The notes beneath the pieces were generated by a model that searched no databases, had not been told where the DNA came from, and saw only the letters and a list, made by a program, of their open reading frames with translations. Shown here piece by piece: positions 35,031-43,798 of a DNA stretch of 64,000 nt. Position numbers and translations under genes: made by a program. Origin of the DNA: Nocardia inohanensis NBRC 100128 (GTDB taxonomy: Bacteria; Actinomycetota; Actinomycetes; Mycobacteriales; Mycobacteriaceae). Location of the stretch: NCBI RefSeq assembly GCF_001612945.1, contig NZ_BDBK01000008.1, positions 124,001-188,000 of the forward strand, given 5' to 3'. Within the stretch, counting starts at the first letter, position 1; each line of letters begins with the position of its first letter.

Positions 35031-35058
35031 GCGCCCACCATAGTGGGCGCATGCCCAC
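35023..35058. promoter_or_regulatory. Large inverted-repeat operator (methyltransferase/TetR)
   Basis: GTGGGCATGCGCCCAC (35023-35038) and GTGGGCGCATGCCCAC (35043-35058) are exact reverse complements separated by 4 bp, and each is itself nearly palindromic. The left copy covers the methyltransferase start codon. The block is the expected binding site for the divergent TetR protein, as two dimers side by side. Confidence 0.7.
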
Positions 35059-35100
35059 TCGACAAGGTGGTGGGCGATTGAACGAAGGGAAATCGGCACG

Positions 35101-35691
35101 GTGCCAACGGGTGTGGCGATTCGCGATGCACGCGAGCAGCTGTTCGAAGCGGCCGAACGCATCCTGCTGCGCGACGGTCCGAGTGCTTTGACCAGCCGCG
35201 CGGTCACAACGGAAGCGGGCTGTGCCAAGGGCGTGCTGCATCGCCATTTCGCGGACTTCGATGCGTTCCTGGTGGAGCTGGTTCAGGATCGGATCGTCAG
35301 GGTGCAGCGGCAGTCCGAGGCCCTGAATGCCTCTGCCGGTTCGGGTTCGGTGGTCGAAAACCTCACGGAGGCAATCTCACTGGCGTTCGGGCCGGTCGCG
35401 GTGGCGGTCGTCAGCCTGATCACCTTCCGGGACGAGGTGCGTTCCCGGCTGCGCGCGACCCGGCCGGTCGGTGTTCCGCTCATTGCCGATATCGCCGAGA
35501 TGATCGCGTCCTACTTGAGGGTGGAACGCGAGCTCGGGCGGCTCGAGCGTTCCACCGACATCGACACCCTCGCGCCCACGCTGATCGGCGCCGGGCATCT
35601 GCTGTTCGCCGACCGGACCGGCGCCCCGCCCACTCCGGAGGCCGTCCGATCGATGGTCACGGCCGTCGTGGGCGCGAGCGCGACCGGATAG
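35101..35691 (+). CDS. TetR-family regulator
   Basis: A 196-residue regulator from GTG 35101 after GAAGGGAA. HTH: GPSALTSRAVTTEAGCAKGVLHRHFADFDAFLVELV. The C-terminal ligand domain shows no named family. It is divergent from a methyltransferase gene and most likely controls it and itself through the 36-bp repeat block between them. Confidence 0.88.
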   Translation: MPTGVAIRDAREQLFEAAERILLRDGPSALTSRAVTTEAGCAKGVLHRHFADFDAFLVELVQDRIVRVQRQSEALNASAGSGSVVENLTEAISLAFGPVAVAVVSLITFRDEVRSRLRATRPVGVPLIADIAEMIASYLRVERELGRLERSTDIDTLAPTLIGAGHLLFADRTGAPPTPEAVRSMVTAVVGASATG

Positions 35692-35712
35692 GCCCGGCCG
35701 CTCACCGGATCA

Positions 35713-36507
35713 TCAGTCGCGTGACAGCCGAGTCAATTCGACAGTGGCAGCACGTAATTCACCGATGGAATCGATAGGCGATACGTAACCCACCCGGGTG
35801 ACGGCCACTCCGCGCGGCGTCGTGACCCGCAGATCCAACCCATATCGGTCGGCCCGTTCACACACCGCCGCGGTCGCATCGGGGTACCCGCCACGCGCCC
35901 GCGCCATGGCCAGCAGGGCATCGGCATGATCATCGTTGAGATGCGCGATGGCCCGCCCCGCCGCCGGAATGACCGGATCCGCCGCAGCCGCGGCGTACTG
36001 CTCGGCACTCGCCGAATCCATCCGCCCGTACCCGCCGACCCACCGCACGCGTTCGACCCGCAGCACCCACAGCGTGAAATCCGAGAAGTCGATGTAAACC
36101 TTCGCCGCCGGCACCGCGGCCAGATGCGCCTCGCGCGCCGCCACCGCCTCCGCGCCTTGCGGCTGTTCGACCCGCCCTGCCAAGGTGACTCGGGCCGCGG
36201 CCAGCGGATCCGCCGGCAACTCCGGCATCACGATCGACAGGCTGGCCCGCGGGTCCGCGGCCAGGTTGCGCCCGTGCTCGGCCATCCGCGAGACGCACAG
36301 CACCGGCTGCCCATCGAGCAACCCGTAGGTTACGAACGAGGCCCAGGGCGATCCATCGCCGCTCAGCGTCGCCAAGGTCGCCGTATTGGTCGCCGCCGCA
36401 ACCGTTCTGGCCTCATCGGCCGCCGTCGGCAGCGTGGCCTCGATGATCTCCGTCAGCGGAGGCGGAGTGGAGGGAGCGTCGCCGGGGTCACCGTGATCCA
36501 GAGCCAT
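35713..36507 (-). CDS. HugZ-like protein (PNPOx split barrel + DUF2470)
   Basis: A 264-residue protein with an N-terminal pyridoxamine-phosphate-oxidase-like barrel (TNTATLATLSGDGSPWASFVTYGLLDGQPVLCVSRMAEHGRNLAADPRASL). A C-terminal DUF2470 domain follows (AHLNDDHADALLAMARARGG...DRYGLDLRVTTPRG). This pairing is found in HugZ haem-degrading enzymes and in haem/flavin-binding relatives. It is divergent from a haem catalase gene, so a haem link is plausible (inference). The DUF2470 His pair NDDHADAL is intact. Confidence 0.82.
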   Translation of the reverse strand: MALDHGDPGDAPSTPPPLTEIIEATLPTAADEARTVAAATNTATLATLSGDGSPWASFVTYGLLDGQPVLCVSRMAEHGRNLAADPRASLSIVMPELPADPLAAARVTLAGRVEQPQGAEAVAAREAHLAAVPAAKVYIDFSDFTLWVLRVERVRWVGGYGRMDSASAEQYAAAAADPVIPAAGRAIAHLNDDHADALLAMARARGGYPDATAAVCERADRYGLDLRVTTPRGVAVTRVGYVSPIDSIGELRAATVELTRLSRD

Positions 36508-36599
36508 GCTGAAAGGCTACGCGGCGCCGCCCCGCTCGCACCGACCGCTCATGATCCATTTGCGCGCGTATCAACCCGCCGCCCGGGTATGCGCCCGCT

Positions 36600-38708
36600 A
36601 TGAACACAGACGACAGCACCCCGGAACGGAACGCCAAACAGCAACAACTCGACGCGCATCGGGTAGATCGCGAGCACGGCCGCCTGACCACCCAGCAGGG
36701 CGTGCGCGTCGACGACACCGACAACGCACTGAAGGCGGGTGACCGCGGGCCGACCCTGCTCCAGGACTTCCACGCCCGCGAGAAGATCACGCATTTCGAT
36801 CACGAACGCATTCCCGAGCGGGTGGTGCATGCGCGCGGGGCCGGCGCCTACGGCCATTTCGAACCGTACGACGACTGGTTGCGCGAATACACCGCCGCCG
36901 AATTCCTCACCACACCCGGCCTCCGCACGCCCGTATTCGTGCGCTTCTCGACCGTCGCCGGCTCCCGCGGCTCCGCCGACACCGTCCGCGACGTGCGCGG
37001 TTTCGCCACCAAGTTCTATACCGAGCAAGGAAATTACGACCTGGTCGGCAATAACTTCCCGGTCTTCTTCATCCAGGACGGCATCAAGTTCCCCGATTTC
37101 GTGCACGCGGTGAAACCCGAACCCCACAACGAGATTCCGCAGGCGGCCTCCGCGCACGACACGCTCTGGGATTTCGTGGCCCTGCAACCGGAAACCCTGC
37201 ACGCCATCATGTGGCTGATGTCCGATCGCGCGCTGCCGCGCAGCTACCGCATGATGCAGGGCTTCGGCGTGCACACCTTCCGATTGGTGAACTCCAGCGG
37301 CGCGGGCACTTTCGTGAAATTCCACTGGACGCCGCGCCTCGGCGTGCATTCGCTGATCTGGGACGAGTGTCAACAGATCGCCGGCCGCGACCCCGACTTC
37401 AATCGCCGCGATCTGTGGGAAAGCATCGAATCCGGCCATTACCCGGAGTGGGAGCTGGGCGTGCAGTTGATCCCCGAGGACCGCGAACACGATTTCGACT
37501 TCGATCTGCTCGATGCCACCAAACTCGTTCCCGAGGAGCAGGTTCCGGTGCGCCCGGTGGGCAGGCTGGTCCTGAACCGCAATCCCGACAATTTCTTCGC
37601 CGAGACCGAACAGGTCGCTTTCCATACCGCCAACCTGGTGCCCGGCATCGACTTCACCGACGATCCGCTGCTGCAACTGCGCAACTTCTCCTACCTCGAC
37701 ACCCAGCTGATCCGGTTGGGCGGGCCGAATTTCGCGCAATTGCCGATCAATCGGCCGGTGGCGGAGGTGGTCAATCACCAGCAGGACGGTTACGGGCAGC
37801 ACACCATTCCGCAGGGCCGGGCCGCCTACACCGAAAACAGTATCGGCGGCGGCTGCCCGGCGCTCGAGGGCGGCTTCCAGCACTATCCGGAAACGGTGTC
37901 CGGCGCGGCCATCCGTCACCGCGCGGAAAGCTTCGCCGACCATTACCGCCAGCCGCGCATGTTCTGGCGCAGCATGTCCGCCCCCGAAGCCGACCACATC
38001 GTCGACGCCTTCGGATTCGAACTCGGCAAGGTCGAGGTCCCCGAGATCCGCGTGCACGTCCTGGAACACCTGGCGCGCATCGACCCGCGCCTGGCCGCCC
38101 GGGTAGCCGCGAAACTCGGCCTCCCCGCGCCGATCCCGGCCGAAGAGCCCGCAGAGGTCCCGCTCTCCCCGGCCCTGTCACAACTGGCGGTGGCCGACAC
38201 CATCGCCACCCGGAAAATCGCGATCCTGGTCGATGACGGCGTCGACGCCGCTGGCGTGGAACGCCTGCGCGACCTGCTCACCGAACTCGACACCGTCCCC
38301 GAAATTCTCGCCCCGCACGGCGGCCAGGTGCGCGGCGCGGAAGCCGGTGACCTGACCGTCGATCGCGCCCTGCCCACCACGGCCTCGGTGCTCTACGACG
38401 CCGTCATCATCGCGGGCGGCGACGAAGCAGCGAAATCCCTGTCCGCCAACGGATCCGTCCTGCATTTCGTCCTCGAAGCCTTCAAACACGGAAAGCCCGT
38501 CGGCGCGCTGGGATCCGGAACCACGGTGCTGCGCGGTATCCGGATCGCCGACGACATCCCGCCCTACGGCAACCTCGCCGAGGCCGACGGAGTGGTGCTG
38601 GCCGGTTCCGACGACACCGAAACCCTGACCACCTTCGTAACCGCCTTCGCAGGCGTACTGATGCGGCACCGGGTCTGGCAGCGCGCCACCGACCGAGTCC
38701 CGGCCTGA
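36600..38708 (+). CDS. katE: Large-subunit monofunctional catalase (KatE/HPII type)
   Basis: A 702-residue catalase. ERIPERVVHARGAGAYGHFE carries the distal His, DLVGNNFPVFFIQD the distal Asn, and RNFSYLDTQLIRLG the proximal haem Tyr365. The length and the C-terminal domain from about 545 (KIAILVDDGVDAAGVERLRDLL... VIIAGGDEAAKSL) mark the clade with a DJ-1/flavodoxin-like tail. It breaks down hydrogen peroxide in the cytosol and is highly stable in this class. It is monocistronic; the 92-bp gap to the HugZ-like gene contains its promoter, with no clear operator. Confidence 0.95.
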   Translation: MNTDDSTPERNAKQQQLDAHRVDREHGRLTTQQGVRVDDTDNALKAGDRGPTLLQDFHAREKITHFDHERIPERVVHARGAGAYGHFEPYDDWLREYTAAEFLTTPGLRTPVFVRFSTVAGSRGSADTVRDVRGFATKFYTEQGNYDLVGNNFPVFFIQDGIKFPDFVHAVKPEPHNEIPQAASAHDTLWDFVALQPETLHAIMWLMSDRALPRSYRMMQGFGVHTFRLVNSSGAGTFVKFHWTPRLGVHSLIWDECQQIAGRDPDFNRRDLWESIESGHYPEWELGVQLIPEDREHDFDFDLLDATKLVPEEQVPVRPVGRLVLNRNPDNFFAETEQVAFHTANLVPGIDFTDDPLLQLRNFSYLDTQLIRLGGPNFAQLPINRPVAEVVNHQQDGYGQHTIPQGRAAYTENSIGGGCPALEGGFQHYPETVSGAAIRHRAESFADHYRQPRMFWRSMSAPEADHIVDAFGFELGKVEVPEIRVHVLEHLARIDPRLAARVAAKLGLPAPIPAEEPAEVPLSPALSQLAVADTIATRKIAILVDDGVDAAGVERLRDLLTELDTVPEILAPHGGQVRGAEAGDLTVDRALPTTASVLYDAVIIAGGDEAAKSLSANGSVLHFVLEAFKHGKPVGALGSGTTVLRGIRIADDIPPYGNLAEADGVVLAGSDDTETLTTFVTAFAGVLMRHRVWQRATDRVPA

Positions 38709-38717
38709 CGACTCGCC

Positions 38718-39581
38718 CTACACCCGCCCCAGGAAATCCCTGATGAGCGCGGCGATTTCGTCGCCGTGGGTCTCCAAGGCGAAGTGGCCCGCGTCCAGCA
38801 GGTGCAGTTCGGCGCCGGGCAGATCACGCAGGTAGGCGCGAGCACCGTCGGCACCGAAGATCTCGTCGTGTTCGCCCCAGGTGATCAGGGTCGGGGGCTG
38901 GTATTCGGCGAAGTACTTCTGGAAGTCGGGGTAGCCGTCGAGATTGAGTTTGTAGTCGGCGAACAGCTGCAACTGGATCTCCTTGTTGCCGGGGCGATCC
39001 AGGTAGTGCTGATCCAGGGTCCAGGTGTCGGGGCTGACCCGGTTCAGCCGGTCCGCGGGCACGCCGTGGGTGTATTGCCATGTGGTGGCGTCGAGTTCCA
39101 GCAGCTTGCGGACGGCGGGTTCGTGGGTGGCGCGGTCGTTGGCGTGGGCGAACAGCACCTCCCAGAAGGGGGTGAATCCTTCGAGGTAGGCGTTGCCGGA
39201 TTGGGTGATCAGCGCGGTGACCCGTTCGGGATTGCGCGAGGCGATCCGCAGCCCGATGGGCGCGCCGTAGTCCTGGATGTAGAGCGCGAACTTCTCGAGG
39301 CCGAGGGTGTCGAGCAGCTCGAGGGTGATCTCGGTGAGTTTCTCGAAGCTGTAATCGAATTCGTCGACCCGCGGCATGGCCGATTGTCCGAACCCGATGT
39401 GGTCGGGCGCGATCAGGTGATAGTCGTCGGCGAGCGCCGGGATCAGATTCCGGAACATCGCCGAACTGGTCGGGAACCCGTGCAGCAGCACCAAAGTCGG
39501 CTTCGCCCGATCACCCGCCTCCCGATAGAAGACATCCAGCCCCTGAACCTGCACAGTCTGATGCGAAACAACGCTGGTCAT
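38718..39581 (-). CDS. Alpha/beta hydrolase, epoxide hydrolase/dehalogenase-like
   Basis: A 287-residue hydrolase with a complete set: LVLLHGFPTSSAMFRNLIPALADDYHLIAPDHIGFGQS, nucleophile Asp in YIQDYGAPIGLR, acid in ITWGEHDEIFG, and catalytic His in LLDAGHFALE. The Asp nucleophile and FPTSS motif point to epoxide hydrolases or related C-X bond hydrolases. It converges on katE with a 9-bp gap. The physiological substrate is unknown. Confidence 0.88.
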   Translation of the reverse strand: MTSVVSHQTVQVQGLDVFYREAGDRAKPTLVLLHGFPTSSAMFRNLIPALADDYHLIAPDHIGFGQSAMPRVDEFDYSFEKLTEITLELLDTLGLEKFALYIQDYGAPIGLRIASRNPERVTALITQSGNAYLEGFTPFWEVLFAHANDRATHEPAVRKLLELDATTWQYTHGVPADRLNRVSPDTWTLDQHYLDRPGNKEIQLQLFADYKLNLDGYPDFQKYFAEYQPPTLITWGEHDEIFGADGARAYLRDLPGAELHLLDAGHFALETHGDEIAALIRDFLGRV

Positions 39582-39697
39582 AACCCCTACTTCATCGATC
39601 CATCCGCCCCGAACGAGGCAGCGAGATCAACCTATGACCGTTCCGACACCACACCGGGGGACCGAACCCGCCGACAAGCGGTCCAAACCCGCCGCAC

Positions 39698-39946
39698 TCA
39701 GTGCGAGTCCACCGCCAGCATCCCGAACCGGCTGACGTGCGCGTGGTGTTGCCCATCAGGACTGGTGATCACGACCTCGGTGGGATTGGTGAGCGCGATA
39801 CAGCAGAAGCGATCGCGATCCTGTTGCACGCTGAGCGACAACAGGCGTTGATTGTTGACCCGCTGCCATTCGTCCATGCACTCGTACAGCCCCCGCATGG
39901 AAGCCTCTTCGAAGTAGACGAGGTTCTGCTTGTTCATTTCCGGCAT
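39698..39946 (-). CDS. Small protein of unknown function
   Basis: An 82-residue ORF (ATG 39946, or ATG 39937 three residues on) that begins 4 bp after the stop of the kinase-like gene and is probably its operon partner. The sequence (NLVYFEEASMRGLYECMDEWQRVNNQRLLSLSVQQDRDRFCCIALTNP...) is mixed alpha/beta without signal or membrane segment. I do not recognise the family. The tight coupling argues that it is real. Confidence 0.55.
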   Translation of the reverse strand: MPEMNKQNLVYFEEASMRGLYECMDEWQRVNNQRLLSLSVQQDRDRFCCIALTNPTEVVITSPDGQHHAHVSRFGMLAVDSH

Positions 39947-39949
39947 GCT

Positions 39950-40492
39950 CTATGGTGGCCCTTCGAGGGGCATCCGCGCAGCACGAATATCGCGGACAAT
40001 GCGATCGACGAGCGTGTCCAGGCTCCAGCTCGCGTCCAGCCGCACTTCGTCTACGAAGGAAAGCGGCTGCCATCCGTGATACCACTGCGCCATCTGTTCC
40101 GGCGAGAACTGTTGTGCCTGTGGCCTTGTCGTGTGCCGCGCGAGTGTCTCCTCGAACGAGAGGTCGAACCCGTAGTGTAATGCGTGTGCCGCTGAAGCCG
40201 TGAGTCGTTCGAGCATGTCGCCGTAGCGGTGGGCGTCGAGAATGCCTTCCACGATCACGACGAGGCTGCGGGCCAGGCCGAATGCCGCGATATGTTCGAT
40301 CAGATCGATGTTCGCTGCGCCCACGATGTCATGCTCGCGGAGCATTGTTCGGCGGACCGTATCCTGCTGTACGACAAGGCATTCGGCGCGGGGGAAGGAA
40401 TGTTGTACTGCCAGCGCCGCGGTCGACTTGCCGGAGCCGGAATTGCCGCGCAGGACGACCAACGTCCCGGTCGGCCGCGGCGGTCCAGCCAT
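39950..40492 (-). CDS. P-loop kinase-like ATPase
   Basis: A 180-residue protein with Walker A RGNSGSGKST near the N-terminus. VIVEGILDAHRYGDML follows as a Walker B-like strand, then a lid region (ARHTTRPQAQQFSPEQMAQWYHGW). The size and layout are those of small-molecule or nucleotide kinases of the zeta-toxin/uridine-kinase type. No antitoxin-like partner is evident, since the following 82-residue gene has no known antitoxin fold. Substrate is unknown. Confidence 0.75.
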   Translation of the reverse strand: MAGPPRPTGTLVVLRGNSGSGKSTAALAVQHSFPRAECLVVQQDTVRRTMLREHDIVGAANIDLIEHIAAFGLARSLVVIVEGILDAHRYGDMLERLTASAAHALHYGFDLSFEETLARHTTRPQAQQFSPEQMAQWYHGWQPLSFVDEVRLDASWSLDTLVDRIVRDIRAARMPLEGPP

Positions 40493-40572
40493 TTCGTGTC
40501 GACCTCATGATGCGATTCAGGTGCCATCGAGGATTCTGGGCGCTGCGGGGTGGCTGGCTGTTTCTTCCCTCT

Positions 40573-40631
40573 TCAACTTATAACGCAGCGGGGGACTTGC
40601 CGCAAGGGCTGGGGGATGGCCCAGAATCGCT
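40573..40631 (+). promoter_or_regulatory. Rifamycin-associated element (RAE) promoter of the FAD monooxygenase gene
   Basis: Core CTTGCCGCAAG (40596-40606) with G runs on both sides, inside the same frame as the helR copy: TCAACTTATAACGCA (40573-40587), 8 bp, core, 15 bp, CAGAATCGCT (40622-40631). TTGCCG (40597-40602) and CAGAAT (40622-40627) are 19 bp apart. All spacings equal those at 29157-29214, so both promoters should answer to the same signal. Confidence 0.85.
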
Positions 40632-40677
40632 GCTTGTAGTTGATGGAGTGTGGGAACAGGAGTTTGGGTTGCGAGTC

Positions 40678-42201
40678 ATGGACACCGACGTGATCATTGT
40701 CGGCGCGGGGCCGACGGGGCTGATGTTGGCTGGTGAGCTGCGGCTGGCGGGGGTGCGGCCGGTGGTGTTGGAGCGGCATCCGCAACTCTGGGATGTGCCG
40801 AAGGCCAGTGGGATCGGGGGGCGGATTTTGGATTTGCTGCGGTATCGCGGACTGTTGGAGCGGTTCGAGGGGGCCAGTGCTGATCCGTATCCGCCGTTGC
40901 GGTTGCCGTTCGGGGGGATGCATTTGGACTTCACTCGGATGGCGGAGGCGCCGATGAAGGTGTTGCCGATGTCGCAGATGGAGATCGAGCGGCTGCTCGG
41001 CGCGCGTGCTGATGAACTCGGGGCGGAGGTGCGGCGTGGGCATCGGGTGGATGTGGTGCGGCAGGACGAGGATTCGGTCAGTGCGGAGGTGACGGGGCCG
41101 GATGGGGCGTACACGGTGACTGCGCGGTACCTGGTGGCGTGCGACGGTGGGCGTAGCCGAATCCGCGAGATGGCGGGGATCGCGTTCTCCGGCACCACTT
41201 ATCCGGAAGTGGTGCGGCTGGCGCAGGTCGCGGTCGGTGATGGCGTGACCGTGTACGAGAACGGTGATCTGGAGGTGCCCGGATTCGGCCGGGTCGCAGC
41301 GGGATTCACGCGGACCGATGGTGGTCAGCTGGCGTTCGCGACGACCCCGGACGGGCAGCTGCACCTGTCCACCACCGAGGACGAGACCACCGAATACGAC
41401 GACGATGTCCCGATGACCATGGACGAACTCCAGGCCAGCATTCGCCGGGTGCTCGGCGCTGAGATCCCGATGCGGGACGCGAAGCGCCTGTCACGCTTCA
41501 CGTTCAAGGATCGCCAGGCCGAGCAGTATCGTGCCGGGCGGATCTTGGTGGCCGGTGATGCCGCCCATCTCTTCCCCGCCACCGGTGTCGCACTCAATGC
41601 CGGCATGCTCGACACGGTGAACCTGGCGTGGAAGCTGGGCGCGGAGATCAACGGCTGGGCGCCGGCGGGTTTGCTCGACACCTACCATGAGGAACGCCAC
41701 GCCGCCGGCGCGCGCACCCGCATGCAGGCTCGCGCTCAAGTCGCATTGCGGCGCGGGCAGGATGCGGCGTCCGAAGCGCTGCGGACCCTCTTCCAGGAGC
41801 TGACCACCGACGAACCGGCCCTGCGCCGAGTGGGTGACCTGATCGCGGGCAACTGCACCCGATACCCGCAATCCGGTTCCGCCCAGCACCCTTTGACCGG
41901 CACCTTCGTCCCCGATCTCGCCCTCAACACCGAAAACGGTGCGACCAGCATCGCTGAACTCATGCGCACCGCCCGCCCTGTCCTGCTCATCCTCACCGAC
42001 CGTCCGGACCTGAGCGAAATCGCCGACGCCTGGCGCGATCCCGTCGAAATCCACACCGCCACAACGGCTGATCGCCCCGCAGACGCCCTGCTCATCCGCC
42101 CCGACGCACATATCGCGTGGGCCGCAGCCGTCGACGAGCCCATCGAATCGGCCGCGGGCACCCTCCGCGAAGCGCTCTCGGTTTGGTTTGGCGAGTCCTA
42201 G
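40678..42201 (+). CDS. Rox-like FAD-dependent monooxygenase
   Basis: A 507-residue class A flavoprotein hydroxylase. Motifs: GXGXXG in VIIVGAGPTGLMLAGELRLAGVRPVVLERHP, DG in YLVACDGGRSRIREMAGI, and GD in GRILVAGDAAHLFPATGVALNAGMLDTVNLAWKLG. A thioredoxin-like C-terminus ends RPDAHIAWA. The family includes rifampicin monooxygenase Rox. With the RAE promoter upstream, oxidative inactivation of rifamycin is the best guess, although the N-terminal half differs from classical Nocardia Rox. TTG 40669, three codons earlier, has better spacing to AGGAG (40658-40662) and may be the true start. Confidence 0.78.
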   Translation: MDTDVIIVGAGPTGLMLAGELRLAGVRPVVLERHPQLWDVPKASGIGGRILDLLRYRGLLERFEGASADPYPPLRLPFGGMHLDFTRMAEAPMKVLPMSQMEIERLLGARADELGAEVRRGHRVDVVRQDEDSVSAEVTGPDGAYTVTARYLVACDGGRSRIREMAGIAFSGTTYPEVVRLAQVAVGDGVTVYENGDLEVPGFGRVAAGFTRTDGGQLAFATTPDGQLHLSTTEDETTEYDDDVPMTMDELQASIRRVLGAEIPMRDAKRLSRFTFKDRQAEQYRAGRILVAGDAAHLFPATGVALNAGMLDTVNLAWKLGAEINGWAPAGLLDTYHEERHAAGARTRMQARAQVALRRGQDAASEALRTLFQELTTDEPALRRVGDLIAGNCTRYPQSGSAQHPLTGTFVPDLALNTENGATSIAELMRTARPVLLILTDRPDLSEIADAWRDPVEIHTATTADRPADALLIRPDAHIAWAAAVDEPIESAAGTLREALSVWFGES

Positions 42202-43769
42202 CCATGCATTGCTGATTCCGGCACCAGTAAGTCGGTGAGCCGCCGCGCCTGGTCGTATCCGGCTGTGCGCGGCGCGGAGTCGGCCAGCATCGCACCGAAA
42301 TGCTCGTCCACCCAAGCTGTCGCCGACGACCCCGGCCACAATGTCCCGCCCCTGAGCCGTGCGAGAACCTGCTTGTTCTTAAGCAAAGAATCCAAGACCC
42401 CGCATCGATCCAGGACGTACAGCTCGTACGGCATGGAGAAGATCAGCCGCAGCGCCCGGTCGTCGGTCAGCACCAACTGGGTGATGGCCTTCTTCCGATT
42501 CTTCAGGATCGCGTCGGAGACGCCGAAGAGATAGCCGTGCTGTTCCAGATGCGTGCGCAGATCGGCGACATCCTCGGTGAGGCGATCCAGCCCCGCGGCC
42601 GTGGCATATTCGCGAAGCTTGGCGAAGACCCCGGACGAGCTGCCGATGGTCAGAGCGACCGCGCGATAGGCCGTCAGCGCGGCGGCCGGTCCATCCCGCA
42701 GGGCCAGCGCATCGCATGCCTCCTGCGGGTCGGCATCGTGATGGAAGGTGAGCGCGTACATCAGATCCGGGTCGGCCGACAGGTTCGAACGCCGGCATGC
42801 CGAACGGATTTCGGTGCGGCAGGTCTTCACCCCGGTGTGCTGATCGGTCCAATGGCTGCCGCCGCCGGTGTCGAAGGTGGACGAGCACGCCGAGACCCAG
42901 AAGGAGGCGCGATGGCGGACAGGCAGCCGGGCCGCGGCGCGCTGTAGGACGCCGACCGCCGCGTCCGGATCGTCGTCGTAGGCGAGACGCCGGGCTTCGG
43001 CGAGTGCACACACACCCTCGATCGCCTCGGCCTCGGCGATCACGTCGTACTGCTGCGCCCACGCGGGAAAGCCCAGTAACGGATGCCGAATAGCCGCCGC
43101 CACCGGCGGACTCACCTGCGCCGGTGGACATCCCAGCTGTGCGGCATACAGATCCGCGCCGACCGCCTCGGCTTCGGTGAGCAGCCGCGCGACCGGGCGA
43201 TCACCGAGCTCGGCGTGCCGGTAGACATGCACGCGCACCACCTGTTCACGCGGATAATCCGGGCTCTCGGTGTCGGCCACGACGACCGGCAGGGGAGCCA
43301 GACCGACCCGCAGCGCGCGATCGCGACCGTGATCACCGGCCCGCCGGGCGTCGTATTTCCCTGGCCGCCAGCGCAATCCGCGCCTGACGAGCTGGTCCGC
43401 GACCGGTGAACGCCCCGCCCCGCCCAGCAGTGCGCGGGCGGCCGCGAGATCACCGATGTCCTCACTGTGCGGAAAAACCAGCTCCGTCACAGTGACATTG
43501 CGCCGCCCACCATCGAATCCCACTACCGCCACACCGGATTCGCCGATCTCGTCCAGCAATCCCGCCACCGCGATCGCACCGCCGGCCGAATCCTCCCATT
43601 GCCCCACAAAGGTGGCCCGCAATACTGTCCGCCAAGCCGGGTCGACCCACAGCCGCCGCAGCAGTTCGACCGGCACCGTGTGACAGCCGTCGGTCCAGCG
43701 ATCCACCTGACGGCGTATTACCAGCTCATGATCGGACAGCCAGGATTTCTGCGTGGGAACGAGATTCAC
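42198..43769 (-). CDS. DUF4132-like protein
   Basis: About 523 residues from GTG 43769 (VNLVPTQKSWLSDHEL). LLRRLWVDPAWRTVLR near the N-terminus and the following strand-rich region (GVAVVGFDGGRRNVTVTELVFPHSEDIGDLAAARALL) resemble DUF4132 proteins, often linked to molybdate/MoxR-type ATPase systems, though no such partner is near. The rest is helical, with no catalytic motif I can name. It converges on the monooxygenase gene with a 4-bp overlap. Start is uncertain; the longer frame would run into the TetR gene. Confidence 0.6.
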   Translation of the reverse strand: MNLVPTQKSWLSDHELVIRRQVDRWTDGCHTVPVELLRRLWVDPAWRTVLRATFVGQWEDSAGGAIAVAGLLDEIGESGVAVVGFDGGRRNVTVTELVFPHSEDIGDLAAARALLGGAGRSPVADQLVRRGLRWRPGKYDARRAGDHGRDRALRVGLAPLPVVVADTESPDYPREQVVRVHVYRHAELGDRPVARLLTEAEAVGADLYAAQLGCPPAQVSPPVAAAIRHPLLGFPAWAQQYDVIAEAEAIEGVCALAEARRLAYDDDPDAAVGVLQRAAARLPVRHRASFWVSACSSTFDTGGGSHWTDQHTGVKTCRTEIRSACRRSNLSADPDLMYALTFHHDADPQEACDALALRDGPAAALTAYRAVALTIGSSSGVFAKLREYATAAGLDRLTEDVADLRTHLEQHGYLFGVSDAILKNRKKAITQLVLTDDRALRLIFSMPYELYVLDRCGVLDSLLKNKQVLARLRGGTLWPGSSATAWVDEHFGAMLADSAPRTAGYDQARRLTDLLVPESAMHG

Positions 43770-43798
43770 CGCGCCGATGCTAGCGGCCGCAACCGATT

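Noticed and set aside
36549..38069. 506-residue minus-strand frame opposite katE
   Set aside because: Mirror frame; the catalase is complete with its haem residues.
39950..40492. Zeta-type toxin call for the P-loop protein
   Set aside because: Walker A and size fit, but no epsilon-like antitoxin or UDP-sugar-binding motif is recognisable, so only a general kinase call is kept.
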